DNA of 10,535 bases from positions 1-10,535 of the forward strand of contig CAYZKG010000104.1 of NCBI GenBank assembly GCA_964478915.1, in the 5' to 3' direction. Position 1 is the first letter of the stretch. Every line of letters starts with the position of its first letter. A program made the translations under genes and the position numbers. Shown piece by piece: positions 1 to 7,217 of the stretch. The stretch comes from CAYJUM01 sp964478915 (lineage in GTDB: Bacteria > Nitrospirota > Nitrospiria > Nitrospirales > Nitrospiraceae). The notes under the pieces were generated by a model, which was given only the letters and a program-made list of their open reading frames with translations, was not told where the DNA came from and did no database searches.

Positions 1-7
1 GTGACGG

Positions 8-706
8 ATGAGAGAATTCAACGCGCTGGTGGGTTATCCCGAACCGACACGACCGCGAGTCGTGGGACTGAACCTGCGGACGATTCGCAGTCGGATCATC
101 GCTTCCTATCGGGGGCATGAGTATTACGACGGCGATCGGAACAACGGCTACGGCGGTTTTTCCTACGACGGCCGGTGGAGACCGATTGCCGCGTTCATGG
201 TCAAGGAATATGGACTCACGAGCACCTCGGCGGTGTTGCAGATGAGCTGCGAGAAGGGATTCCTCCTGCACGATTTCCAGCAGCTCGTTCCAGGTATCGC
301 GGTTCGTGGGGTGGAGATCTCAGACTATGCGATCGCCAATGCGATGCCCTCAGTGCGGGCCTCGATCGTGAAGGTCCCGTTCACCCAGCTGCCCTTTGCC
401 GATCGAACGTTCGACCTGGTCATTGCCCTTGGAGCCGTCTACACCCTCACCTTGGCTGATGCCATCACCTGCTTGAAGGAGATCCAACGCGCAGGACGGG
501 GCAAGAGCTTCATCACCCTCGCGTCCTATGACACCGATGAAGACAAACGCTTGTTTGAGTGGTGGACCCTGTTGGGAGCGACGATCTTGCGCAAAGAAGA
601 ATGGGTGGAGGTGCTCGACCACGCGGGCTATACGGGCGATTACAAGTTCATCAACGCGAAAGTCTTGAAGTTGGTAGAGGCCCAACCGGAGGCCCTTCAA
701 CGATGA
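8..706 (+). CDS. Class I SAM-dependent methyltransferase (O-antigen-cluster type)
   Basis: Predicted 232-residue cytoplasmic methyltransferase with a class I Rossmann fold, expected to move a methyl group from S-adenosylmethionine to a sugar or other small acceptor; the substrate is unknown. An N-terminal segment containing HEYYDGDRNNGYGGFSYDGR (about residues 37-56) resembles the lead-in of methyltransferases found in polysaccharide clusters. Motif I is at residues 76-85 (VLQMSCEKGF), the acidic motif II Glu lies in GVEISDYAI, and the post-II segment is LPFADRTFDLVIALGAVYTL. Motif I is unusual: two of the normal glycines are Ser80 and Glu82, while Gly84 is kept. The ATG at 8 overlaps a TGA at 9-11 in another frame, which fits coupling to an upstream gene outside the window. 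The Shine-Dalgarno is weak. It ends in an ATGA overlap with the next gene. The fold is fairly sure; activity is less sure because of motif I. Confidence 0.75.
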   Translation: MREFNALVGYPEPTRPRVVGLNLRTIRSRIIASYRGHEYYDGDRNNGYGGFSYDGRWRPIAAFMVKEYGLTSTSAVLQMSCEKGFLLHDFQQLVPGIAVRGVEISDYAIANAMPSVRASIVKVPFTQLPFADRTFDLVIALGAVYTLTLADAITCLKEIQRAGRGKSFITLASYDTDEDKRLFEWWTLLGATILRKEEWVEVLDHAGYTGDYKFINAKVLKLVEAQPEALQR

Positions 707-1704
707 ACCGTGTCGCCCTCGTGACCGGAGGGACGGGATTTATCGGCAGCCACATGGTGGATCTCTTGTTGGGAGAGGGCTATGAGGTCCGGACGTTGGA
801 CAACCTGTCAAGCGGCCGACTGGAAAATCTCGCGCACCAGAACGCGCATCCCCGATTGAGCCTGGAGATCCGCGATGTGAGGGATGTCCGGCCGCATGAG
901 GCGTTGTTAAAGGGCGTGGACGACGTGTTTCATTTTGCGGGGATCGGGGACATTGTGCCCTCGATCGAGCGTCCCTTCGACTATGTCTCCGCAAACGTGA
1001 TGGGGACGGTCGCGATGCTGGAGGCCGCACGCGACGCCGGCGTGAAGAAGTTCGTCTACGCCGCCTCGTCCTCCTGCTACGGCCTGGCCACCGAGTTGCC
1101 GACCACGGAGCAGGCGCCCATTGATCCTCGATATCCCTATGCCCTGAGCAAGCATCTCGGAGAGCAGGCGGTTCTGCACTGGGGAGGAGTCTATCGGCTG
1201 CCCGTCGTGTCGCTGCGCATCTTCAATGCGTACGGCCCGCGCTCGCGCACGGCCGGCGCCTACGGCGCGGTCTTCGGCGTCTTCCTGGCGCAGAAGCTGG
1301 CGGGCAAACCGTTGACCGTAGTCGGCGACGGCTTGCAACGCCGCGACTTTGTCTTTGTGACCGATCTCGTCCGCGCATTCTTGCTGGCGGCTCAGTCGGA
1401 GCGTCACGGCGAGATCTACAACGTCGGGGCTGGGGACCCGCAGCCGGTCAACCGCCTTGTGGAGTTGCTCGGCGGTGAAGTGGTCCGCGTGCCGAAACGG
1501 CCTGGTGAGCCGGACTGCACGTGGGCGGACACCAGCAAGATCCGACGACACCTTGGTTGGGAACCTCGCGTCTCCTTCGAAGAAGGCGTGGCGATGATGC
1601 TGCAGGAGATCGACCGCTGGCGCGGCGCTCCTGTCTGGGATCCGGCGTCCATCCAGGCGGCGACCAAGCAGTGGTTTGAAGCCCTCAGCCCCAGCGCCTC
1701 ATGA
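703..1704 (+). CDS. NAD-dependent nucleotide-sugar epimerase, GalE-like extended SDR
   Basis: A 333-residue extended short-chain dehydrogenase/reductase, the usual length for UDP-glucose 4-epimerase-type enzymes. Such enzymes oxidise and re-reduce a nucleotide-sugar carbon using bound NAD. The nucleotide-binding motif TGGTGFIGSH covers residues 8-17 (Gly9, Gly12, Gly15). A serine cluster at 122-124 (ASSSCYG) and Tyr146-x3-Lys150 (YALSK) form the catalytic set. Substrate-domain signatures RIFNAYGP, RRDFVFVTDL and a C-terminal KRPGEPD...LGWEP segment follow the family. The in-frame ORF extends upstream to 559, but that part lies inside the methyltransferase gene and encodes no family sequence. 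ATG 703 gives the normal N-terminus, has GGAGG at 688-692 ten bases upstream, and makes an ATGA overlap. The family is certain; whether it acts on UDP-Glc, UDP-GlcNAc or another nucleotide sugar cannot be told. Confidence 0.9.
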   Translation: MNRVALVTGGTGFIGSHMVDLLLGEGYEVRTLDNLSSGRLENLAHQNAHPRLSLEIRDVRDVRPHEALLKGVDDVFHFAGIGDIVPSIERPFDYVSANVMGTVAMLEAARDAGVKKFVYAASSSCYGLATELPTTEQAPIDPRYPYALSKHLGEQAVLHWGGVYRLPVVSLRIFNAYGPRSRTAGAYGAVFGVFLAQKLAGKPLTVVGDGLQRRDFVFVTDLVRAFLLAAQSERHGEIYNVGAGDPQPVNRLVELLGGEVVRVPKRPGEPDCTWADTSKIRRHLGWEPRVSFEEGVAMMLQEIDRWRGAPVWDPASIQAATKQWFEALSPSAS

Positions 1705-3020
1705 CCACGGCAGAGCGACTCCAGCGCATCGTGTGGTTCGTCCGGCGACAGCCCGGTGACATTTGTCAGGGTGGATGGCCGGCGGCCTGGCGGAAAGCGC
1801 TCATGCTGCTTGACGTGATGTTCGCCATCCCATTTGTCTTCGCCGCGCGGCTGCTGCGCCGGGTGGTGCTCATCAGGTTTGGCGGACTGCCGAGCGAGTC
1901 TGTCGGGCATCTGACGTTGGATATGGAACTCCTGTTATGTCGGCGAGATACCGGCTGGTACGGCCGCCGGACGATCGATCTCTTCTGTTGCGCCTTGCCC
2001 GTCTGTAACCAGCACTTGAAGCTGATGTGGGAGCGGACGGTGCATGTCAGCCGGTTCGCGCTTGCGGCGGAGCGGATCAACCGATGGCTGCCGGGCGGGC
2101 GAGGCAATCGCATTCCGTTTGACCGCCGCCAAGGCGATCCCGACGGCCTGCTCATACAGCAGCCTCCGCACCTGTCGTTCACGCAGGAGGAGATGCGCCA
2201 AGGCGTCGATGCCCTGTCGGCGCTGGGCGTCCGCGAGGGAACGCCGTGGGTATGCGTGATAGCCCGCGACCCTGCCTACTACGTGGATAACCCGCGGTAT
2301 CGAAATTTCCCATTGCGCAACCGCAATTCGGACATCCTGACGTACCTCCCGGCCGCTGAAGAACTGATCCGACGGGGTTATGTCGTGGTCCGAATGGGCG
2401 CGGAGGTGGAGCGGCCGCTTGTGACGAACAACCCGCGGATGATCGACTACGCCAGCATCGCCCGGACCGATTTCCTTGATGTCTTCTTGTGCGCCCATTG
2501 CCATTTCTATCTGGGGGACGGCGCGGGACTGTATCACCTGCCGATGATTTTCAGGCGGCCCCTCGCCATGGTGAACCATATCCCCTTTGAGCATATCACG
2601 ACGTGGAGCCCGGGTGACCTGTCCATCCCAAAAACGTTGTGGCTGCGGTCGGAAAGCCGCCTGATGACGTTCCGCGAGATACTGGAGTCTGGGGTAGGTC
2701 GCTGCCGGAGCGACCATGAGTTGGAGCGAGCTGGCGTGGAGGTGCTGAACAACAGCCCTGAAGAGATCACGGCGCTCGCCCTGGAGGCGGAGGCGCGACT
2801 TGCGGGAACCTGGCAAGCCACCGAAGAAGATGAGGAGCTCCAGCGCCGCTTTTGGGAGATCTTCCGGACCTACACCACGATGTTCGCGTCAGCGCCGTGG
2901 CGGACGCACTGGCGCGTTGGCGCGGAGTTCCTGCGGCAGCACCGGGCGTTGTTGGAGCCGACTACCCGGCCGCAGCCGGCGATGGTCTGGACCGATTGTG
3001 CAGGAGGGGCGGGGAGATGA
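1701..3020 (+). CDS. Putative glycosyltransferase, TIGR04372-like
   Basis: A 439-residue protein resembling the putative glycosyltransferase family TIGR04372 found in surface-polysaccharide loci. The features I recognise are RDPAYY (about residue 190), then YRNFPLRNRNSDILTYLPA, then GYVVVRMG (about 228-235), and a later region with GDGAGLYHLP and MVNHIPFEH that looks like the C-terminal nucleotide-sugar half of a GT-B-like fold. A hydrophobic N-terminal stretch (about residues 34-50, LMLLDVMFAIPFVFAARLL) followed by basic residues could anchor it to the inner membrane. It starts with an ATGA overlap on the epimerase gene and ends with one on the aminotransferase-fold gene. No clear Shine-Dalgarno precedes the start, so translation probably depends on coupling. 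The family match is from memory of motifs; donor and acceptor are unknown. Confidence 0.6.
   Translation: MTTAERLQRIVWFVRRQPGDICQGGWPAAWRKALMLLDVMFAIPFVFAARLLRRVVLIRFGGLPSESVGHLTLDMELLLCRRDTGWYGRRTIDLFCCALPVCNQHLKLMWERTVHVSRFALAAERINRWLPGGRGNRIPFDRRQGDPDGLLIQQPPHLSFTQEEMRQGVDALSALGVREGTPWVCVIARDPAYYVDNPRYRNFPLRNRNSDILTYLPAAEELIRRGYVVVRMGAEVERPLVTNNPRMIDYASIARTDFLDVFLCAHCHFYLGDGAGLYHLPMIFRRPLAMVNHIPFEHITTWSPGDLSIPKTLWLRSESRLMTFREILESGVGRCRSDHELERAGVEVLNNSPEEITALALEAEARLAGTWQATEEDEELQRRFWEIFRTYTTMFASAPWRTHWRVGAEFLRQHRALLEPTTRPQPAMVWTDCAGGAGR
3002..3007 (+). promoter_or_regulatory. Shine-Dalgarno deciding the start of the ColD-like gene
   Basis: AGGAGG ends nine bases before ATG 3017. The same frame is open upstream to 2852, inside the glycosyltransferase gene, so this site and the ATGA overlap are what fix the start at 3017. 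Confidence 0.65.
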
Positions 3021-4180
3021 AGGGCGCGATCGCCGGACCTGAGACCGCACAGCGGCCGTACCGGATCACGTTTGGCCACATCGAGGTCGGCTCCTCGGCC
3101 CGCCGGTGGCTGAACGAGGCGCTGGAGCGTAACTGGGTCTCCGAGGGTCCGAACGTGAGGCGGTTCGAGGAGCAGTTTGCCAAGCGGTTCGGCTACCGCC
3201 ACGCCGTCGCGACCAGCTCCGGCACCGACGCCGGGATCGTCGCGATGACCGCTCTGGTGGAGAGCGGCCAAGCACGTCGTGGCGATGAGGTCATCACCCC
3301 GGCGCTGGCCTTCGTCGCGACCGCCAACTGCAGCCTTGCCGCGGGCCTGATCCCCGTGTTTGTGGACGTGGAACTTGAGACGCTGAACCTCGACCCTGCC
3401 CTCATCGAGCAGGCGATCACGCCGCGGACTCGTGTGATCCAAGTCGTCCACACGATGGGCAAGCCCTGCCGGATGGAGGACGTGATGGCGATCGCCAAGC
3501 GGCATCGCCTGGCGGTGGTCGAGGACTGCTGCGAAGCGCATGGCGCGACACTGGGCGGCCGCGTCGTCGGCTCCTTCGGCGACATGGCGCTCTTCAGTTT
3601 CTATGCCGCCCACATGATCTGCAGCGGCGAAGGCGGCATGGTCGCCACCGAGAACGACTCATGGGCCTCGCTGTGCCGCTCGATCCGCACCCACGGCCGG
3701 CGCGGCGGGCAGATCGCTTTCCATTTTGACCGGGTGGGATTCAACTCGAAAATGAACGACCTCGAGGCCGCGATCGGCCTCGAGGGCCTGGAGCAGTTCG
3801 ATGAGACCTTCGCCATCCGCCGCAGGCATCTCACGCGCCTGTGGGAGCTCCTCGCGCCCTTGGAGGATCGCCTGATCCTGTATCGGGATGGGCCTGGTGA
3901 AGTGATCTGCCCCCACGCCGTCCCGCTCGTGCTGCGGGATCCTGCAGAACCGATTGATGGGCTCTACGGACATCTTGAGCGCCACGGGATCCAGTGCAAG
4001 ACGCTCTTCGGCTCGCTGCCCACCCAGCACCGCGCGTTCGCGTTCCTCGGGCACCGCGATGGTGAGTTTCCCATCGCCGAGCGCATTGGGCGCAGCGGAC
4101 TTCACTTCGGCGTGCACCGGTACCTCACAGACGACGACATCGCGTATGCCGCCCAACATCTCGCCGACTATCTTGCGTGA
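3017..4180 (+). CDS. DegT/DnrJ/EryC1-fold PLP enzyme, His-type sugar 3-dehydrase (ColD-like)
   Basis: A 387-residue fold-type I PLP/PMP protein of the DegT/DnrJ/EryC1/StrS group. Seen directly: the phosphate-binding SSGTDA motif (residues 67-72), Glu169-Asp170 followed by CCEAHGA (Asp170 is the expected ligand of the pyridine nitrogen), then SFGDMALFSFYAAHMI and GEGGMV. In sugar aminotransferases the residue before the GEGG loop is the Schiff-base Lys; aligned by hand, it is His199 here. The same swap is known in ColD (GDP-4-keto-6-deoxymannose 3-dehydratase) and in E1 (CDP-4-keto-6-deoxyglucose 3-dehydrase), where His acts as the base for C3 deoxygenation. The cysteine-rich [2Fe-2S] segment of E1 is not seen after this point, and the length equals that of ColD. 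ATG 3017 is chosen because AGGAGG lies at 3002-3007 and it makes an ATGA overlap. The fold is sure; the dehydrase role is inferred. Confidence 0.85.
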   Translation: MKGAIAGPETAQRPYRITFGHIEVGSSARRWLNEALERNWVSEGPNVRRFEEQFAKRFGYRHAVATSSGTDAGIVAMTALVESGQARRGDEVITPALAFVATANCSLAAGLIPVFVDVELETLNLDPALIEQAITPRTRVIQVVHTMGKPCRMEDVMAIAKRHRLAVVEDCCEAHGATLGGRVVGSFGDMALFSFYAAHMICSGEGGMVATENDSWASLCRSIRTHGRRGGQIAFHFDRVGFNSKMNDLEAAIGLEGLEQFDETFAIRRRHLTRLWELLAPLEDRLILYRDGPGEVICPHAVPLVLRDPAEPIDGLYGHLERHGIQCKTLFGSLPTQHRAFAFLGHRDGEFPIAERIGRSGLHFGVHRYLTDDDIAYAAQHLADYLA

Positions 4181-6251
4181 GCCACGCACTCGCCCGATTG
4201 CCGGGGACCTTGACCGGGCACAGGCACTGCGGCTCTACCGGACGCTACTGCTCGTGCGGCGCGCCGAAGAGAAGATCCGCCAGGAGTACATCAAGGATGA
4301 GATGAAGACCCCAGTGCACCTCGGCATCGGTGGCGAGGCGATTGCAGTGGGTGTCGTGGCGTGCGTCCCGCAGGGGACGAAGGCGTTCGGCACCTATCGC
4401 AACCACGCGCTCTACCTGGCGATGACGCACGACACCGACAGCTTCTTCGGAGAGCTCTACGGCAAGGTGACCGGGCCGGGCAAGGGCAAGGCGGGCTCGA
4501 TGCACATTGCTTCACCCCGCCATGGGCTCATGGCGACCTCGGCGGTGGTCGGCACGACGATCCCGCTGGCGGTGGGGATCGCACTGGCCAACCGGCTCCG
4601 CGGTTCGGAGGAGCTGGTCGTCTCATTCTTCGGCGATGGCGCGATAGAGGAAGGGGTCTTCTGGGAGAGCTTGAACTTCGCGTGCCTGAAGCGGCTGCGC
4701 ATCCTGTTCGTCTGCGAGGATAACGGCCTGGCCATCCACACGCCCACGAGCGAGCGGCACGGCTTCCAGTCCATCCCAGAAGCGATCCAGGGCTTCCGCT
4801 GCCATATCATGAGCGCATCCGGTAGCGATCTGCGAGAGGTCCTCGCCACGACACAGGCCATGCTGGAGCGGATGGGCCGCGACCCGCAACCGGGCGTCCT
4901 CCACCTCGCCTACTTCCGGTTCCTCGAACATGTGGGCCCACGAGAGGATTTCGATGCCGGCTACCGCAGCAAGCCCAGCCCGGCGGCGCTCCAGCAGCTC
5001 GATCCGGTGTGGCGGTTTGAGCAGGAGCTGATGCGCCTGGGCTGCTCGCCGCAGGAGCTGGCGGTCATCCAAGCGTCGGTGGATGAGCAGATCGACGCCA
5101 GTGTGCAGGCGGTACGGCACGCCCCGTTTGCGCCACCGGAGGAGCTGACCACCGATGTCTGGGTCGAATCCCCCAGCCCTGACGGTCGGCCACGTCCTGC
5201 GTCCGACCGGACGAAGGCGCGAATGAGGTTTCGGGACGCCTTGGCGGCGGCGATGAGCGACGAGATGGCGGCGGATCCGTCGGTGTTCGTTTTTGGGCTG
5301 GATGTGCCGGACCACAAGCGGATCTTCGGCTCTACCGTTGGGCTCGTGGAGCAGTTCGGGCGCGAGCGCTGCTTCGGGACCCCGCTCTCTGAAGACGGCA
5401 TGACCGGCGTGGCGCTGGGCGCGGCGATGGCCGGGCTGCGGCCGGTGCATGTGCACATCCGGGCGGACTTCATGCTCCTGGCGATGAACCAGATCGCGAA
5501 CATGGTCTCGAACCTGCGCTACATGAGCGGGGGGAAACTGTGCATCCCGCTGGTCATCCGCGCCGTCATCGGACGCGGGTGGGGGCAATCGGCTCAACAC
5601 AGCAAGTCTCTCCACAGCGTCTTCGGCCATTTCCCAGGCTTGAAGGTGATCCTGCCGACGACGCCGCAGGATGCCTACAGCCTCCTGCGCGCCTCGATCC
5701 GCGACGACAACCCGGTAATCTTCCTGGAACATCGGTGGCTGTATGAGGTGGAGGGTGATGTCGATACCACCCTGCGTCTTCCGCTGGGACGGGCGGCCAT
5801 TCGTCGCACGGGCACGGATCTCACGGTGATTGCCACCTCGTGGATGACCGTTGAAGCGGTGAAAGCCGCCGACGTTCTGGCCGCGCGAGGCATTGAGCTT
5901 GAAGTCGTTGACGTGCGCAGCGTCGTTCCCTTGGATGAGGCGGCGCTGGTGGCCTCGGTCACCAAGACCCGCCGCTGCATTGTGGCCGACTATGACTGGG
6001 CCTTCTGCGGATTTGCGGCGGAGGCGGCCGCGCTGATCGGCCACCGCTGTTTCGGGAATCTCGAACGGCCCGTCGAGCGGTTGGGATTCGCCCAGGTTCC
6101 CTGTCCCACCACAAGGCCGTTGGAGAACCTGTTTTATCCCAATGCGGTCAGCATCATCCGCGCCGCAGAGCGCCTGCTGGACGTGGAGCCGTCCGACGTA
6201 AGCGGCGAGTCGTTCTACAGCCACGAACAGCGGTTCAAAGGCCCGTTTTAA
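4146..6251 (+). CDS. Fused E1-alpha/E1-beta thiamine-diphosphate enzyme (2-oxoacid dehydrogenase E1-like)
   Basis: About 701 residues, with the alpha and beta halves of a 2-oxoacid dehydrogenase E1 in one chain. The alpha half (to about residue 340) has GKGKAGSMH, the ThDP/Mg motif starting at Gly163-Asp164-Gly165 and ending near Glu191-Asp192-Asn193, and HTPTSERHG. The beta half begins near Met360 (MRFRDALAAAMSDEM) and has PLSEDGMTG, with Glu416 as the expected thiamine-activating Glu, GWGQSAQHSKSLHSVFGHFPG, and a transketolase C-terminal domain ending near LENLFYP. Fused E1 proteins exist in ordinary branched-chain or pyruvate dehydrogenases, but no E2 (lipoyl) or E3 gene is nearby. Its place after a sugar dehydrase suggests non-oxidative transfer of an aldehyde or acyl unit in sugar modification; this is inference. 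The start is uncertain: ATG 4146 overlaps the previous gene by 35 bases and lacks a Shine-Dalgarno; TTG 4173 (8-base overlap) is an alternative. Confidence 0.85.
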   Translation: MPPNISPTILREPRTRPIAGDLDRAQALRLYRTLLLVRRAEEKIRQEYIKDEMKTPVHLGIGGEAIAVGVVACVPQGTKAFGTYRNHALYLAMTHDTDSFFGELYGKVTGPGKGKAGSMHIASPRHGLMATSAVVGTTIPLAVGIALANRLRGSEELVVSFFGDGAIEEGVFWESLNFACLKRLRILFVCEDNGLAIHTPTSERHGFQSIPEAIQGFRCHIMSASGSDLREVLATTQAMLERMGRDPQPGVLHLAYFRFLEHVGPREDFDAGYRSKPSPAALQQLDPVWRFEQELMRLGCSPQELAVIQASVDEQIDASVQAVRHAPFAPPEELTTDVWVESPSPDGRPRPASDRTKARMRFRDALAAAMSDEMAADPSVFVFGLDVPDHKRIFGSTVGLVEQFGRERCFGTPLSEDGMTGVALGAAMAGLRPVHVHIRADFMLLAMNQIANMVSNLRYMSGGKLCIPLVIRAVIGRGWGQSAQHSKSLHSVFGHFPGLKVILPTTPQDAYSLLRASIRDDNPVIFLEHRWLYEVEGDVDTTLRLPLGRAAIRRTGTDLTVIATSWMTVEAVKAADVLAARGIELEVVDVRSVVPLDEAALVASVTKTRRCIVADYDWAFCGFAAEAAALIGHRCFGNLERPVERLGFAQVPCPTTRPLENLFYPNAVSIIRAAERLLDVEPSDVSGESFYSHEQRFKGPF

Positions 6252-6254
6252 GCC

Positions 6255-7217
6255 ATGACCAGACCCGAGACGTTTGTGGGAGCTCCTGTCAGCGCCGGTG
6301 AGGCTGGTCGCGCTTCGCTGGCTGCCAGGCAAGCGGGCTGGTGGCCTGCCCTATGGATCGAGCTGCGGCCCGCGCAGTGGGTGAAGAACCTCTTCGTGTT
6401 CGCCCCAATCTTCTTTTCAGAATATCTCTTTGTGCCGGCGGCCATCTGGCGCAGCCTCATGGCGTTCGGCTGCTTCTGCGCCGTCAGCAGCTCCACCTAT
6501 CTGTTGAATGACCTCGCGGATTGCGCCCAGGATCGCCTGCATCCGGAGAAGCGCAACCGCCCGCTGGCGGCTGGACTCCTGCAGACTCGGATCGCCCAGG
6601 TCGCGGTCGGGGGGCTGCTGGGTCTGGCGTTGCTTGGAGCGGCGGCCTTGAGTCACGCGTTCGCTGTGATCCTGGCTGGCTACTGGGGATTGAATGTCTT
6701 GTATAGCGTGCGGCTGAAGCACGTCGTGATCATCGACGTGTTCGCGATCGCCGCCGGCTATCTCCTGCGGGTGATGGGTGGCGCCGTCGTGATCAGTGTG
6801 GAGATGAGCGCGTGGCTCCTGATCTGCACGACGCTCCTGGCGCTCTTTATCGCGCTCTGCAAACGCCGCCATGAAGTGGTGCTCCTGGAGGAGGGCGCGC
6901 CGCACCACCGGCAGGTCCTGACGGACTACCCCATGCCATTTCTCGATGCCATGATCGGGATTATCACGGCCTCCGCCATGGTCAGCTACACGCTCTACAC
7001 CGTCAATGGGGAGATCGTGGCAAAGTTCGGCTCGCCGGGGTTGTTGTTGACCGTGCCCTTTGTGTTGTACGGGTTCTTTCGCTACCTCTATCTGGTCTAC
7101 CACAAGGAGGAGGGGGGAGACCCCACGCACAGCATCGTGACGGACCTGCCCATGATGGTGAATCTTCTCTTCTGGGCCGTGACGGCTGGCATGATGTTAT
7201 ACGGGGGCCGGCCATGA
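6255..7217 (+). CDS. UbiA-family polyprenyl-phosphate phosphoribosyltransferase (DPPR synthase-like)
   Basis: A 320-residue polytopic membrane protein of the UbiA prenyltransferase superfamily, closest by motifs to decaprenyl-phosphate phosphoribosyltransferase (5-phospho-ribosyl-1-diphosphate:decaprenyl-phosphate type), which makes a lipid-linked ribose phosphate at the inner membrane. Seen: RPAQWVKNLFVFAPIFFS near the N-terminus, the first Asp-rich motif N85-D86xxD89xxxD93 followed by RLHPEKRNRPLAAG, then YSVRLKHVVIIDVFAIAAG with Asp161 and Arg172, and CKRRHEV. About eight hydrophobic segments fill the rest. It follows the thiamine enzyme after only three bases and overlaps the Fcl-like gene by ATGA. 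No DprE1 or DprE2 epimerase gene, its usual partners for arabinose donors, is visible in the window. The family is confident; the exact prenyl and phosphosugar substrates are not. Confidence 0.85.
   Translation: MTRPETFVGAPVSAGEAGRASLAARQAGWWPALWIELRPAQWVKNLFVFAPIFFSEYLFVPAAIWRSLMAFGCFCAVSSSTYLLNDLADCAQDRLHPEKRNRPLAAGLLQTRIAQVAVGGLLGLALLGAAALSHAFAVILAGYWGLNVLYSVRLKHVVIIDVFAIAAGYLLRVMGGAVVISVEMSAWLLICTTLLALFIALCKRRHEVVLLEEGAPHHRQVLTDYPMPFLDAMIGIITASAMVSYTLYTVNGEIVAKFGSPGLLLTVPFVLYGFFRYLYLVYHKEEGGDPTHSIVTDLPMMVNLLFWAVTAGMMLYGGRP

Noticed and set aside
1..120. Frame opening with GTG at position 1
   Set aside because: It closes at a TGA at 118-120, its translation looks like no known protein, and it lies over the start of the methyltransferase gene. 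The TGA at 9-11 in a different frame is a better candidate for the end of an upstream gene, but too little is visible to annotate.
559..702. Upstream extension of the GalE-like gene to ATG 559
   Set aside because: The extra 48 codons lie in the methyltransferase gene and show no SDR sequence; the Rossmann motif begins right after ATG 703.
2852..3016. Upstream extension of the ColD-like gene
   Set aside because: It overlaps the C-terminus of the glycosyltransferase gene in another frame and has no DegT-like residues; ATG 3017 has AGGAGG upstream.
3954..4145. Upstream extension of the thiamine enzyme gene
   Set aside because: This part is Ser/Arg/Thr-rich and overlaps conserved sequence of the ColD-like gene; E1-like sequence begins only after about 4190.
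4623..6332. Long antisense ORF of 569 codons opposite the thiamine enzyme gene
   Set aside because: Its translation is Arg/His/Gln-rich with no recognisable domain, and the + strand encodes a complete E1 protein. High GC content makes such antisense frames common; the other long minus-strand frames are rejected for the same reason.
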